Assembly (NCBI GenBank): GCA_902789665.1
Contig: CADAOY010000002.1
Span: forward strand, 310,001 to 374,000
Source: an uncultured Lachnospiraceae bacterium
GTDB lineage: Bacteria > Bacillota > Clostridia > Lachnospirales > Lachnospiraceae
Direction of reading: 5' to 3'
Length of the DNA stretch: 64,000 nucleotides
Part shown: positions 17,905 to 27,752 of the stretch, piece after piece
Layout of the letters: every line of letters starts with the position of its first letter
Position numbering within the stretch: position 1 is the first letter of the stretch
Notes under the pieces: model-generated
Database searches by the model: none
Told to the model about the DNA's origin: nothing
What the model saw: the letters and a program-made list of their open reading frames with translations, nothing else
Program-made: the position numbers and the translations under genes

Positions 17905-18891
17905 ATGAAAACAAGAGTAGGAATTTTAGGATACGGTAATTTAGGAAGAGGCGTTGAGTGCGCAGTAAGCAAAACTTCAGATATGGAACTGGTTGCAGTT
18001 TTCACAAGAAGAGATCCGGAAAGTGTGAAAATTGTAAGTGATGGTGTGAAAGTAGACAATGTGGCAAACATTGAAGAATATAAAGATAAAATTGACGTGC
18101 TTATTATCTGTGGCGGCAGTGCGACAGACTTACCAAAGCAGACTCCGGTATATGCAAAGATGTTTAATGTAATCGACAGCTTTGATACACATGCAAGAAT
18201 TCCTGAGCATTTTGCAAATGTAGATGCAGCAGCTAAGGAAGGCGGACATATTGGTATTATTTCAGTAGGCTGGGATCCTGGTATGTTCTCACTTCAAAGA
18301 GCATATGCCAATGCAATCCTTCCTAATGGTAAGGACTATACATTCTGGGGCAGAGGCGTAAGCCAGGGACATTCAGATGCCATCAGAAGAATTCCTGGTG
18401 TTAAGGATGCAAAGCAGTATACAGTTCCAGTACCTGCAGCGCTTGAGAAGGTTAGAAATGGTGAGAATCCTGAACTAACCACAAGAGAAAAACATACAAG
18501 AGAATGCTATGTTGTACTTGAAGATGGTGCAGATGCTGAGGCGGTAAGACAGGCAATAGTAACAATGCCTAACTATTTTGCAGATTATGATACAACAGTA
18601 AACTTTATTTCAGAAGAAGAACTTAAGGCTAATCACAGCGGTATTCCACATGGTGGACAGGTTATCAGAACAGGCGCTACTGGCTGGAATAATGAGAACA
18701 AGCATGTAATTGAATACAGCCTTAAACTTGATTCCAATCCTGAATTTACTTCAAGCGTACTTATTGCTTATGCAAGAGCAGCAGTTAAGTTATCAGCTGA
18801 AGGACAGACAGGATGTAAGACAGTATTTGACATCGCTCCTAAGTATCTTATGGATATTTCTGAAGCAGACATGAGAGCACACTTATTATAA
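17905..18891 (+). CDS. ddh: meso-diaminopimelate D-dehydrogenase
   Basis: This 328-residue enzyme makes meso-diaminopimelate from tetrahydrodipicolinate with ammonia and NADPH, the one-step branch of lysine and peptidoglycan precursor synthesis. The N-terminal Rossmann motif GILGYGNLGRG (7-17) is followed by ELVAVFTRRDP, and later by SVGWDPGMFSLQRAYA and WGRGVSQGHSDAIRRIPGVKDA, which match the family. Length is normal. An AGGAAAGG ribosome site precedes the ATG. It is followed after 18 bases by a small membrane metalloprotein gene and lgt, suggesting one operon concerned with the envelope. Confidence 0.95.
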   Translation: MKTRVGILGYGNLGRGVECAVSKTSDMELVAVFTRRDPESVKIVSDGVKVDNVANIEEYKDKIDVLIICGGSATDLPKQTPVYAKMFNVIDSFDTHARIPEHFANVDAAAKEGGHIGIISVGWDPGMFSLQRAYANAILPNGKDYTFWGRGVSQGHSDAIRRIPGVKDAKQYTVPVPAALEKVRNGENPELTTREKHTRECYVVLEDGADAEAVRQAIVTMPNYFADYDTTVNFISEEELKANHSGIPHGGQVIRTGATGWNNENKHVIEYSLKLDSNPEFTSSVLIAYARAAVKLSAEGQTGCKTVFDIAPKYLMDISEADMRAHLL

Positions 18892-18909
18892 GGTGCCTGG
18901 AGGTAGGAT

Positions 18910-19356
18910 ATGAATCTACCGGGAATAATAATATTCTGGATACTCCAGTGGACATGGGGACTATTGCAGAACATAGTTGGTTTTATAATCTTCTTATTCT
19001 GCATTAAAGACAAACACATGATGTATAACGGCTGCGTCGTAACATCATGGAAGATGAGAGACTCCATGTCCATGGGGATGTTCCTTTTTATAACACAGGT
19101 AGTAAAGGGTGATATTAAAGATCCGGAAAGCTACCCGCATAAAGTAATGGTTCATGAATTTGGACATGCCATGCAGTCCATTTTGTTAGGACCTTTGTAT
19201 TTCTTTATAATATCCATTCCATCAAGCGTATGGTGTAATGTTCCATATTTTAAGAATATGAGAAAAAATAAGAAGGTTTCTTATTATACTTTTTATCCAG
19301 AGAAATGGGCTAATGCCTGGGGAGAAAAAGTTAGTAAGCAAAAGGCGGTACATTAA
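18910..19356 (+). CDS. Small membrane protein with HEFGH metal-binding motif
   Basis: The 148-residue protein has hydrophobic segments at about 5-35 and 90-110 and an intervening HEFGH (near residues 81-85, VHEFGHAMQSILLGPLYF), the HExxH zinc motif of metalloproteases, placed directly before a membrane helix. A GGAGG ribosome site is six bases before the ATG. The stop overlaps the lgt start (TAATG). The family occurs widely in Bacteroidetes and Clostridia but has no established function; a membrane-embedded protease role is inferred only from the motif. Confidence 0.65.
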   Translation: MNLPGIIIFWILQWTWGLLQNIVGFIIFLFCIKDKHMMYNGCVVTSWKMRDSMSMGMFLFITQVVKGDIKDPESYPHKVMVHEFGHAMQSILLGPLYFFIISIPSSVWCNVPYFKNMRKNKKVSYYTFYPEKWANAWGEKVSKQKAVH

Positions 19357-20168
19357 TGTATAACGATTTATTTTCGATAGGTAAAATTACAATTCATTCA
19401 TATGGCGTATTGATTGCCCTTGGCTATGTTACGGCAATTCTTATCTGTTATTTCAGGGCAAAAAAGAGAGATCTTGATCCGGAAGTAATACTGGACATTG
19501 CTCTTATTGCAATATTTGGAGGACTTGGCGGAGGTAAGCTGCTTTATATCATTGTTGAATGGAAACGCTTTATCGAAAAGCCGCTTGCCCTTTTGGGTGG
19601 TGACGGTTTCGTGGTATATGGCGGAATCATCGTTGCTGCTGTATGCGCTGTTATATATTGCAAGATCAAAAAGACTGATTTTCTTACATATTTTGATCTG
19701 GTTATGCCGGCAGTTAGTGTGGCTCAGGCTATCGGAAGACTTGGCTGTTTCTTTGCAGGCTGCTGCTACGGAGCTCCTACAGATTCAAGAATCGGCGTTG
19801 TATTCCCGGCAGGAAGTCTGGCTCCGGCCGGAATACGTCTTTGGCCAACACAGTTATTCTCATCTGGCGGTGACTTAATTATAGCGGCGATTCTATTCGC
19901 AGTATCTACAAGAAAAACCAAAAAGGGTACTGTTGGAAGTCTCTATCTGGTTTTATATGGTATAGGAAGATTCATTGTTGAATTCTTCAGAGCCGATTCA
20001 AGAGGAACGGTGGGACAGCTTTCTACATCCCAGTTCATTTCAATATTTATATTTGCCATCGGTGCAATTTTATTAATCTACTTCAATTTCCTTTCTAATA
20101 AAGATAAGGATGGAAATAAAGAAGGAAAGAGTGGCAAGGATAAAAAAAGAAAAGAGGCTGCAAAATAG
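19356..20168 (+). CDS. lgt: Prolipoprotein diacylglyceryl transferase
   Basis: Lgt transfers diacylglycerol from phosphatidylglycerol to the lipobox cysteine of prolipoproteins. The 270-residue protein has about seven membrane helices, HSYGVLIALGY at the N-terminus, FVVYGGII (85-92), the signature AIGRLGCFFAGCCYG (125-139) with the catalytic-region arginine, and GRFIVEFFRADSRG near the C-terminus. It ends in a lysine-rich cytoplasmic tail. Start and stop codons overlap both neighbours by one base, indicating translational coupling. A second lgt-like gene lies at 32268. Confidence 0.95.
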   Translation: MYNDLFSIGKITIHSYGVLIALGYVTAILICYFRAKKRDLDPEVILDIALIAIFGGLGGGKLLYIIVEWKRFIEKPLALLGGDGFVVYGGIIVAAVCAVIYCKIKKTDFLTYFDLVMPAVSVAQAIGRLGCFFAGCCYGAPTDSRIGVVFPAGSLAPAGIRLWPTQLFSSGGDLIIAAILFAVSTRKTKKGTVGSLYLVLYGIGRFIVEFFRADSRGTVGQLSTSQFISIFIFAIGAILLIYFNFLSNKDKDGNKEGKSGKDKKRKEAAK

Positions 20169-20434
20169 TGAATTATAAACAGGCAAATGAAATAGCCAAC
20201 TGGATATTAATTGCATCCATCGTATCCTGCGGTGGTGTATTTTTCACAACAGGGGTTGTAGCCCTTGTACTTTTGGGAATTGCAGTATTACTGATTCTGA
20301 CTTCAATATTTATAAGAATTAAGTATTCAAGATGCCCGCACTGCAAGAAGAGACTGCACCTTGGATTCAGGATGGAACCTGATAAGTGCCCTTACTGCAG
20401 AGGGGTTTTAATTGAAAAAGACGATAAGAGATAG
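20168..20434 (+). CDS. Small membrane protein with C-terminal zinc ribbon
   Basis: This 88-residue protein begins with GTG overlapping the lgt stop codon. Two hydrophobic helices (about 10-30 and 30-50) are followed by CPHCKKRLH and CPYCRG, two CxxC pairs that should bind one zinc ion on the cytoplasmic side. I do not recognise a named family. Its tight coupling to lgt and closeness to the HEFGH protein suggest a membrane-associated role. It ends the operon, being followed by a terminator. Confidence 0.7.
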   Translation: MNYKQANEIANWILIASIVSCGGVFFTTGVVALVLLGIAVLLILTSIFIRIKYSRCPHCKKRLHLGFRMEPDKCPYCRGVLIEKDDKR

Positions 20435-20448
20435 GCTGACTGCCATTC

Positions 20449-20483
20449 AAGGCTTACTGAAGAATGACAGAAAGCCTTTTTTT
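20449..20483 (+). terminator. Intrinsic terminator after the ddh-lgt operon
   Basis: AAGGCTTACTG pairs with CAGAAAGCCTT (one A-A mismatch) around an eight-base loop and runs into seven T residues. Confidence 0.88.
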
Positions 20484-20582
20484 ATAAAAATTTTATAGAT
20501 TATATGGAATAAATGACCTGTTTTATGTATAATGGGATAAGATGAGGGCAGAATGTGTATGCCCAAAAAGGAGATGTTTGAT

Positions 20583-22463
20583 ATGGAATACTCTGAATTA
20601 AGTAAAATGTGCCTTAACTGCATGCATATGAGTAAAGAGGACGAATTCTGTCCTGTATGCGGTAAGCCTAAAAGAGTAACAAGAAGCTATGAGAAGGCTT
20701 TGGAACCGGGTACTATACTTAATAACAAGATATTAATTGGTAATATTCTTGGTATGGGTAACTTTGGTATTACCTATATCGGATTTGATATGTTATTGGA
20801 GTATAAAGTAGCTGTTAAGGAATTCTTCCCGGATGAAATGGTAGAAAGAGAACCGGATGGCTCATTAAGAGTATCTGATGATACCACAGAGGAAGAATAT
20901 AATGAAGAACTCAGGGCATATCAGAGAGAAGCAAGAACTCTGGCTCAGTTCTCCAAGTATCCTGGTATTGTTTCAATTAAGGAATTATTCTATCAGAATA
21001 ATACAGGATATATGGTTATGGAGTACTTAGAGGGTGGTACTCTTAGAAGGTTTATTGATAATAACGGTGGTAAACTTCCTGTAGATAAAGCATTATCTCT
21101 TATGGAACCTGTTATTTCTTCCATGCAGGAGATTCATAAGAGTGGTCTGATTCATAGAGATATCAGTCCTGAGAATATCATGCTTGATAATGATGGAAGT
21201 ATTAAGGTTATTGACTTTGGTGCTACCAAGAAGCTCAGCAACAGAACCGCGCAGGTTTATTTCGGCAAGTTCGGTTATGCTCCACTTGAGCAGATGCTTG
21301 GTGAAGGTCAGGGACCTTGGACAGATGTTTACGGTATCTGTGCAACACTTTACTGTATGATTACAGGTGATATCCCAACTGATGCTTTCCAGAGAAGTCA
21401 GGGCGAGGATATTGTTCCTTTGACAGATTATGATATTGATATTCCAAACCGTGTTATTAAGGCTATCCATAAGGGTATGAGTATGGAATGCCAGGACAGA
21501 CAGCAGGATATGGAGCAGCTTCATAAAGATCTTTACGGCGTAAGAGCTGACAGCGTTCAGAAGACAACTGAGCCGGAGATGATTTTCCCAGAGGGTGATT
21601 CATCAATGCTTTATGACAGAGCAAACAAGAGAATCTGGTTTGGTAAATATCCAATGAACGAGGTTGTTGGACCGGCTTTAACAACTGATATTCTTTATGC
21701 GAATTATGATCTCAATGACTGTGCAACAGTTAATGGCAGCAGATATAAGAGATTCCAGGCAGCCAATGCCCTTATGACAAGAGAATATCGTAATGCCAAC
21801 AGACAGAGATTCAAAGATGAAAGAAAAATGTACAGAATCTTTGAATTTACAGAGATTCCTTGGGTTATCCTTTCACACAGCGGAAATCAGATGATAATTC
21901 AGTCTGAATATACTCTTGATTATCAGCTTTTTGATGAGAAAGACTATATGGATATGAGTGAAAGAGAAGTATCCAAGATTAGAACAGGTATTACCTGGGA
22001 AACAAGTAAAATCAGAGAGTGGCTTAACAGAGATTTCTTCCAGACTGCATTCACCAAGGAAGAGCAGGAGAGAATTCTCATTAAGGAAGTTAAGACTCCT
22101 ATCTCATCATTTACAGATATAGTTACATATGACAGAGTATTCCTTCCGTCTGTAGAAGAGATTAACAATGGTTTCGATACCAATGCTCTTCGTACCAACA
22201 ATCTTCAGAGCGTTGCAGACAGAAGTGCACATTCACTTATATCACAATATGCAGCAGCACTTAAGGTGGACGATACCTTCCCTAACGGCTATGCCCTTAG
22301 AACCAGAGGTACCATTAATGCTGAGACCAAGTCCTTCACCTATGGCGAGAACTGTGATGGTCAGTGCATCCAGGGTGGCAGACTGTGCCAGTGGAAATTA
22401 GGTATTCCAATGGGTATCAGACCTATTATTCTGGTTGATATCAGGGATATATATGAGGTTTAG
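20583..22463 (+). CDS. Zinc-ribbon Ser/Thr protein kinase with C-terminal DUF6273 domain
   Basis: I placed the start at the ATG at 20583, nine bases after AAGGAG at 20568-20573; 626 residues follow. A zinc ribbon (C10, C13, C23, C26) leads into a Hanks-type kinase domain: LGMGNFGITYIG (56-67), VAVK with Lys79, HRDISPENIM (191-200) and DFG (211-213). The usual Lys after HRD-L is Ser195, a change seen in many Clostridia kinases of this type; the catalytic Asp193 and Asn198 remain. The last 270 residues (IWFGKYPM, then TSKIREWLNRDFFQTAF) match DUF6273, a domain often fused to such kinases. No membrane helix is present. A PPP-type phosphatase gene follows after nine bases. Confidence 0.87.
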   Translation: MEYSELSKMCLNCMHMSKEDEFCPVCGKPKRVTRSYEKALEPGTILNNKILIGNILGMGNFGITYIGFDMLLEYKVAVKEFFPDEMVEREPDGSLRVSDDTTEEEYNEELRAYQREARTLAQFSKYPGIVSIKELFYQNNTGYMVMEYLEGGTLRRFIDNNGGKLPVDKALSLMEPVISSMQEIHKSGLIHRDISPENIMLDNDGSIKVIDFGATKKLSNRTAQVYFGKFGYAPLEQMLGEGQGPWTDVYGICATLYCMITGDIPTDAFQRSQGEDIVPLTDYDIDIPNRVIKAIHKGMSMECQDRQQDMEQLHKDLYGVRADSVQKTTEPEMIFPEGDSSMLYDRANKRIWFGKYPMNEVVGPALTTDILYANYDLNDCATVNGSRYKRFQAANALMTREYRNANRQRFKDERKMYRIFEFTEIPWVILSHSGNQMIIQSEYTLDYQLFDEKDYMDMSEREVSKIRTGITWETSKIREWLNRDFFQTAFTKEEQERILIKEVKTPISSFTDIVTYDRVFLPSVEEINNGFDTNALRTNNLQSVADRSAHSLISQYAAALKVDDTFPNGYALRTRGTINAETKSFTYGENCDGQCIQGGRLCQWKLGIPMGIRPIILVDIRDIYEV

Positions 22464-22472
22464 GAGAAAAAG

Positions 22473-23258
22473 ATGAGCACCTATGTAATTAGCGATATAC
22501 ATGGACAATATAAGTCTTTTAAAAAGATGCTTAAGCTTATCTCTTTCGGTAACGACGATACCTTATATCTTCTTGGAGATGTAATAGACAGAGGAGATGA
22601 AGGCATTAAAGTTTTAACGGAAGCCATGAAGATGCCAAATGTGCATTTATTCTTAGGCAACCACGAACTTCTTATGCTGGACGCTCTTAAGAATATTGAA
22701 GAGAATAAAAGAGGCGACCGTAAGGACTTTGATGACATGGACTTGTGGCTTGACCCTTATAATGGCGGAGAAAGCACTTTTGAAGCCTACAAGACTCTTC
22801 AGCCAAAGCAGAAGAAGGAAATCCTTACATATCTTGAGAACAGCATTGTGGTTAAGAAGATAAAGATTGGCCGCAAGAAATATCACTTATCCCACGCTTA
22901 TGTTCTTCCTTATGATTTCGAGGACGAACTCAGATACAAGGACGTACCTTATAAGGAAAAATGGGATGTAGTATGGCAGAGTATCTTTGAACTGTCTCCT
23001 AATGAGAGCCCGACGGAGATTTTTCCAAATAAGAAGTTTACTTATATTTTGGGACATACTTTCACTCAGAGACTGGACTGCATGGACAGTGACGGACGCG
23101 GAGTAGTTTATTATAACAAGAACTTCAAGGGATACAGAATCTACAACATTGACTGCGGTATGGCGCTTCATAATAAATCCAGTCAGTTAGCCTGCATCAG
23201 ACTTGAAGATGAGAAGATTTTCTACGTTCCGCTTTATAAAGATATTAAAAATTTATAA
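22473..23258 (+). CDS. PPP-family metallophosphoesterase (Ser/Thr phosphatase-like)
   Basis: The 261-residue protein carries the calcineurin-like metal-binding motifs SDIHGQ (7-12), GDVIDRGDEG (35-44) and GNHELLML (62-69), with later histidines in LSHAYV and LGHT. These make it a bacterial PPP-type phosphatase, related to PrpA/B and diadenosine tetraphosphatase. It lies nine bases behind a Ser/Thr kinase gene and shares its terminator, so it plausibly reverses that kinase. Dinucleotide hydrolysis is the main alternative. An AGGAG ribosome site overlaps the kinase stop region. Confidence 0.85.
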   Translation: MSTYVISDIHGQYKSFKKMLKLISFGNDDTLYLLGDVIDRGDEGIKVLTEAMKMPNVHLFLGNHELLMLDALKNIEENKRGDRKDFDDMDLWLDPYNGGESTFEAYKTLQPKQKKEILTYLENSIVVKKIKIGRKKYHLSHAYVLPYDFEDELRYKDVPYKEKWDVVWQSIFELSPNESPTEIFPNKKFTYILGHTFTQRLDCMDSDGRGVVYYNKNFKGYRIYNIDCGMALHNKSSQLACIRLEDEKIFYVPLYKDIKNL

Positions 23259-23265
23259 AAAGCTT

Positions 23266-23292
23266 AGCCTGCGTGTATTCGCAGGCTTTTTT
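23266..23292 (+). terminator. Intrinsic terminator after the kinase-phosphatase pair
   Basis: AGCCTGCG pairs perfectly with CGCAGGCT around a six-base loop and is followed by a T tract. Confidence 0.93.
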
Positions 23293-23306
23293 AGTTGCAT
23301 CTTTTG

Positions 23307-23335
23307 TTGACACAAATCGCGTAAAATGGCATAAT
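23307..23335 (+). promoter_or_regulatory. Promoter of the FIST-chemoreceptor operon
   Basis: A perfect TTGACA (23307-23312) and CATAAT (23330-23335) are separated by 17 bases. Transcription should begin near 23342, about 55 bases before the FIST start codon. Confidence 0.85.
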
Positions 23336-23395
23336 TAAAGGTGTGTTACAGGTATGGGGGTACCGATGAAATACTTTTTGGGGGTATAATCTTTA

Positions 23396-24448
23396 ATGAA
23401 ACAGTCTTATATCAAAAGTGATTCCGGAAATCTTAAGGAGGTCCTTAGGAATGTGTCTAATCCGGACGCTCTTATAATGATATCCAACAGTGATCAATTT
23501 AATGAACATGTAGATATACTTAAGAAGACTTTTCCTAATGTTCCAAGTATTGCCGGCGTAGGTCATTTCTATGGTAAGACAATCAGAGAAGGCGGCGTTG
23601 GACTTATGGTTTTGCAGGGTGTTGATGCAGTGGCAGGTCTTATGACTCACGCCAAGGATATGCCGGTTCACGACATAGATACACTTCTTAAGAATATGTC
23701 GAAGATTGGCGCTAACGCTGCAAATACAGTATGCATCGATATCTGTACAGGCAATGACGCCGTGGTTTTAACCACAATGAGCAGCGCTCTTAATAAAGCG
23801 GGAGTTTCTCTTATCGGCGGAACATCCATGGATGCAAAGGTTTCAGCCAATGGCGAGATTAATGATGATGCCGATGCCTATATTTTGATTAAGAATAAAG
23901 GCGGCAGGGTTAAGGTTTATAAGGAGAATATTTACAGACCTCTTGATGATGAAACCTTCGTTGCCAGCGAAACCAACAAGGCGGAATATTATGTAGGTAA
24001 GCTTAACGGCAGACCGGCACTTGATGTATATAAAGAGCACCTTGGAGTTGGTGATGATGCAATGGCTACCCAGACCTTCACTAACCCTCTGGGCAAAATC
24101 ACCGGCGACGATATTCGAATCATATCCATTAGAGAAGTCGTAGGAAATGGTATGAGCTTCTACAGACAGGTTAATGATTCAGATATCCTTTGCTTTTTGG
24201 ATATTAAGGATTATAAGGCAATTGTTAAACAGACAGTCAGTGAGATTAAGTCAGATTTCTCACATGTGTCAGGCGTAATATCTGTTAACTGTGCATTCAG
24301 ACATATATTATTTACACAGAATAATTTCATGGATCAGTATCTTGATATCATGTCTGATTTGGGAAGTCACTGTGGCTTCGTTGGTAATGGCGAACATTTC
24401 AATGATCAGTTTATAAATCAGTCCATGTCATGCGTGGTATTTGAATAG
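23396..24448 (+). CDS. FIST-domain small-ligand sensor protein
   Basis: The 350-residue protein matches the FIST N and C domain layout, a sensory module thought to bind small ligands such as amino acids and usually attached to signalling proteins. Recognisable stretches are [23 protein letters not shown] (near 140) and the C-terminal [17 protein letters not shown] with [23 protein letters not shown]. No membrane helix or output domain is fused. The next gene, ten bases on, is a soluble chemoreceptor signalling domain, so the two may work as a split receptor. The ribosome site is poor (GGGGGT about ten bases before the ATG). Confidence 0.85.
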   Translation: MKQSYIKSDSGNLKEVLRNVSNPDALIMISNSDQFNEHVDILKKTFPNVPSIAGVGHFYGKTIREGGVGLMVLQGVDAVAGLMTHAKDMPVHDIDTLLKNMSKIGANAANTVCIDICTGNDAVVLTTMSSALNKAGVSLIGGTSMDAKVSANGEINDDADAYILIKNKGGRVKVYKENIYRPLDDETFVASETNKAEYYVGKLNGRPALDVYKEHLGVGDDAMATQTFTNPLGKITGDDIRIISIREVVGNGMSFYRQVNDSDILCFLDIKDYKAIVKQTVSEIKSDFSHVSGVISVNCAFRHILFTQNNFMDQYLDIMSDLGSHCGFVGNGEHFNDQFINQSMSCVVFE

Positions 24449-24458
24449 GAGGGTACAT

Positions 24459-25406
24459 ATGGCTTTTGGCAAGAAAAAAGTAATCGTAAGTCAGAGCGGG
24501 GGAAGTATTAGAGGAAAAAATAATGACTATACGCCTATTCTTCATGTGGCAGACAGTATCAAGGAGTATCAGGGCGAACTGGTTACAAAGGAAGTTGCAA
24601 CCATTAATGAACTTAAGAATATAAGCGAGTCTTTTGACGATGTACTGGGAAGAGACAATGAACTTAAGACTCAGATGGATAAGTTTAGTAATTCACTTGA
24701 AGAACTTATTTCTTCATCAGATCAGATTAATGTTGTAAAAACTGATATTGCTGAAAGCGTAAGTATTGCGCAGGAAAAACTTGATGAATTAAATGCAAGT
24801 TCAGAAGAACTTAAGACACGTATAGATGATATTGAAAATGTATTTAAGTCTCTTCAGGATTCAGTAGATTCCATTTCAAGAAGCATGGTACAGATTGTAT
24901 CCATTGCAAACCAGACCAACATGCTTGCCCTGAATGCTTCAATTGAGGCTGCAAGAGCAGGTGAACAGGGTAAAGGTTTTGCGGTAGTTGCTGAGCAGGT
25001 TAAGGATCTTGCCGGACAGATTAAAGGCCTTGTTGCATCTGTTGAAACCAGTATCAAGGAAGTTAATGCAGGTACAGAGAATCTTAATAATAATATTTCC
25101 GTAACCAATGGGGTTATTGAGAATAATGTAATTAAGGTTCAGGAAGCAACCGAGTCCTTCGAGAAGATTAATGCAGCATCCAGGAAAACAGATATTGTAC
25201 AGAATAATATCAGAGAGACTGCAGTGGCTGCAAAGAATGACCTGGCAGTAGTTAATGATGAGTTCAAAGACATTGAGCGTAAATATGGCGATGTTAAGAA
25301 ATATATAGAAAAAGCCAATAGTCTTGGCACAACAAAGAGCGTTTTGTTTGAGAATATCGATAATATGATTTCCCAGATTGAACCTCTTATTAAAAGTATG
25401 GAATAG
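24459..25406 (+). CDS. Cytoplasmic methyl-accepting chemotaxis-like protein
   Basis: The start is the ATG at 24459, five bases after AGGAGGG; 315 residues follow. There is no membrane segment. The whole protein is predicted coiled coil, and the hairpin tip at about 145-182 ([33 protein letters not shown]) is the conserved CheA/CheW-binding region of chemoreceptors. It has no ligand domain of its own. It stands between a FIST sensor and a membrane receptor in one operon, so input probably comes from one of these partners. Confidence 0.88.
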   Translation: MAFGKKKVIVSQSGGSIRGKNNDYTPILHVADSIKEYQGELVTKEVATINELKNISESFDDVLGRDNELKTQMDKFSNSLEELISSSDQINVVKTDIAESVSIAQEKLDELNASSEELKTRIDDIENVFKSLQDSVDSISRSMVQIVSIANQTNMLALNASIEAARAGEQGKGFAVVAEQVKDLAGQIKGLVASVETSIKEVNAGTENLNNNISVTNGVIENNVIKVQEATESFEKINAASRKTDIVQNNIRETAVAAKNDLAVVNDEFKDIERKYGDVKKYIEKANSLGTTKSVLFENIDNMISQIEPLIKSME

Positions 25407-25417
25407 AGGATGGAGCT

Positions 25418-27091
25418 ATGAAAAAGTTATCATTTAAAAATGCATTAATGCTTTTTGCAATCCTTCCGCTTATACTGGCGGTTATGACCCTGGCAGTACT
25501 TTCAATCTTCTATATGAAGTCCAGTCTTGAAAAAAGAGTAAAACAGACGCTTCGCATTGCAGCCCTTGACCTGGCTGAGTATTATGCATATGACCTGGCT
25601 ACTGGAACTGGCCTGGAAGAAGACGGATGGGTTAAGTATGAGCCGGATTTTCTGGATCACCTTAAGGAAGCAGATGTTGAACTGACACTTTTTAAGGGCG
25701 ATACAAGATTCTGCACATCTATCCTGGATGACAACGGTGATAGAATTGAGGGAACCAAAGCAGCTGATGATGTAATTGAAACGGTTCTTAAAGACGGCGA
25801 TGAATTCTTCTCGGAAGATATTGTAATTAATGGCATTGATTATTATGTTTATTATGTTCCTCTTTTTGGTCCTGATGGCAAACCGGTTGGTATGGCTTTT
25901 GCCGGTGAAAGATGTCAGTTGGTAAATAAGAATCTTAATAATATGATGATTGTCGTATCAAGTATATCCGTAATACTTATTGTATTTGTCAGCGCTTTCA
26001 GCATTATTATGGCTGGCAAAATCGCCAAGCCGATCAAACTCAGTTCCAATGCCCTTGCCAAGATTGCCAATGGTAACCTTGCAACAGACACAAGAATTCA
26101 TTCAGGCATTAGAGAAACCGGCGACCTCATTATGAGTCTTAATGTTCTTAAGAAAAAACTTAATGACATAATAGGAAATATCAGGGAAGTCAGCGTACAG
26201 TTAAATGAAGATTCCAATAATGTTAACTCTCTTTCAGTATCTTCAGCAGAGAGTTCAAATCAGATTTCATCTGCAATGGAAGACCTGGCTAATGCTGCAA
26301 CCCACATGACTCAGAATGTGGAAGATATCAATATGCAGGTTACTCATATGAATAATACCATTGACGTATTGTCTGACAGCTCCAATACACTGGCTGTATC
26401 ATCAGATAATATCCAGAAAGCCAATGGTGATGCGGCTGAATATATTAACAGAGTTTCCAAGTCTTCAGAACAGAGTGTTGAAGCAGTTAATGATATTACA
26501 AAACAGATTACAGAAACCAACGCATCCATTGCCAAGATTAAGGATGCTGTGGAAATTATTACATCAATTGCCAACCAGACCAATCTTCTTTCACTTAATG
26601 CTTCAATTGAGGCGGCAAGAGCAGGAGAGGCAGGCAAGGGTTTTGCAGTTGTTGCTGCTGAGATTGGTAACCTGTCAGCACAGTCCAACAGTTCTGCAAC
26701 AGAGATTAAGAATACTGTTGAAGAGATTGTTGAGAAGTCTGAACAGTCGGTTGTTCTTTCAAAGAGAGTATCAAGTCTTATTGAAGAAGAGCAGAAATAT
26801 ATCAGTGATACATTAAATAAGTTTAATATTCTTAATAATGAAATCAGTGATTCATTAGAGAAGATTAATCTTGTTTCCGAGAATACAAAGGCTCTTGAAG
26901 AAATTAAAGAGAATATCACAAGAGCAGTTCAGGAACTCAGCGCCATCTCTGAAGAGAATGCTGCATCCAATGAGGAAGTAAGCGCATCAGTTACAGGCAT
27001 TGCAGATTCCATTGAACAGATTAAGGACAGCTCTGATGTAACAAAGAGTAATGCCAATAACTTGGTTGATGTAATCGGTTATTTTAAATAA
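25418..27091 (+). CDS. Membrane methyl-accepting chemotaxis protein
   Basis: The 557-residue receptor has a first membrane helix at about 10-31, an extracellular Cache-like domain (33-178, [22 protein letters not shown] near its end), a second helix at about 180-203, a HAMP segment ([21 protein letters not shown]) and a long signalling coiled coil. The hairpin [20 protein letters not shown] lies near 382-401. Methylation-type Glu/Gln pairs are scattered in the flanking helices. It is last in the FIST-MCP-MCP operon and is followed by a terminator. The ligand is unknown. Confidence 0.92.
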   Translation: MKKLSFKNALMLFAILPLILAVMTLAVLSIFYMKSSLEKRVKQTLRIAALDLAEYYAYDLATGTGLEEDGWVKYEPDFLDHLKEADVELTLFKGDTRFCTSILDDNGDRIEGTKAADDVIETVLKDGDEFFSEDIVINGIDYYVYYVPLFGPDGKPVGMAFAGERCQLVNKNLNNMMIVVSSISVILIVFVSAFSIIMAGKIAKPIKLSSNALAKIANGNLATDTRIHSGIRETGDLIMSLNVLKKKLNDIIGNIREVSVQLNEDSNNVNSLSVSSAESSNQISSAMEDLANAATHMTQNVEDINMQVTHMNNTIDVLSDSSNTLAVSSDNIQKANGDAAEYINRVSKSSEQSVEAVNDITKQITETNASIAKIKDAVEIITSIANQTNLLSLNASIEAARAGEAGKGFAVVAAEIGNLSAQSNSSATEIKNTVEEIVEKSEQSVVLSKRVSSLIEEEQKYISDTLNKFNILNNEISDSLEKINLVSENTKALEEIKENITRAVQELSAISEENAASNEEVSASVTGIADSIEQIKDSSDVTKSNANNLVDVIGYFK

Positions 27092-27117
27092 TAGGAAAGA
27101 AATTATAAAAGACAGGG

Positions 27118-27146
27118 AGGCACCTTAAATAAAGGTGCCTTCTTAA
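27118..27146 (+). terminator. Intrinsic terminator after the chemoreceptor operon
   Basis: AGGCACCTT pairs with AAGGTGCCT around a five-base loop, followed by TTCTT. It lies just upstream of the next gene. Confidence 0.85.
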
Positions 27147-27160
27147 CTTATGGGATTTGT

Positions 27161-27751
27161 ATGAAAGATAAGAAGACTTATTATGTTGAAGGTATAGAGG
27201 TTGACATAATTCCTTGCAAGCGTAAAAGCTACGGCTTAAGAATCTCGGAAGATCTGAAGGTTTCTGTCAGATTTCCTTATTACAGGTCTTATGCATCTGC
27301 CTGCAAATTCGCGGATGAGCAAAAAGAATGGATAGTAAAACACTATGAGAAGATGAGGCTTAAGGCGAAGGAATATGAAGAGAATAAGGAAGAACCCTAT
27401 ACTGATGAAGATATTAAATGGATGACGGGGGAAGCTAAAAAGATAATCCCTGACCTGGTTTCTAAATATGCCGATTTAATGGGAGTTACCTTTGGAAGAA
27501 TAACCATAAGGCATCAAAAGAGCCGCTGGGGCAGCTGCTCAGCCAAGGGAAATCTTAACTTTAACTGCCTTCTTATGCTGACGCCACCTGAGTGTGTTGA
27601 ATATGTGGTAGTGCATGAACTGTGCCACAGAAAATATATGAACCATTCCAGGGCTTTCTGGGCAGAGGTGGCCAAATACCAGCCTGATTACAGAAAGAAT
27701 GAAGAATGGCTCAAAACTAAAGGCAAATATATAATTGATGCTTTGGACTAG
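27161..27751 (+). CDS. YgjP/SprT-like zinc metallopeptidase
   Basis: The 196-residue protein has the HELCH zinc motif (152-156) with a downstream HSRAFW that supplies a third ligand, preceded by RHQKSRWGSCSAKGNLNFN, the hallmark of the YgjP/WLM family (DUF45). Such proteins are cytoplasmic metallopeptidases of uncertain substrate. It starts with ATG 15 bases after the terminator hairpin. Its stop codon is one base from the stop of the convergent SDR gene, so no terminator fits between them and transcripts must overlap. Confidence 0.88.
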   Translation: MKDKKTYYVEGIEVDIIPCKRKSYGLRISEDLKVSVRFPYYRSYASACKFADEQKEWIVKHYEKMRLKAKEYEENKEEPYTDEDIKWMTGEAKKIIPDLVSKYADLMGVTFGRITIRHQKSRWGSCSAKGNLNFNCLLMLTPPECVEYVVVHELCHRKYMNHSRAFWAEVAKYQPDYRKNEEWLKTKGKYIIDALD

Positions 27752-27752
27752 C

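Noticed and set aside
23336-23395. c-di-GMP riboswitch before the FIST-MCP operon
   Set aside because: The leader is about 55 bases, too short, and only a four-base-pair hairpin is visible.
23762-23775. GTGGTTTTAACCAC inside the FIST gene as a regulatory site
   Set aside because: It encodes conserved-looking residues (VVLTT) in frame and is far from any promoter; it was only counted as a motif occurrence.
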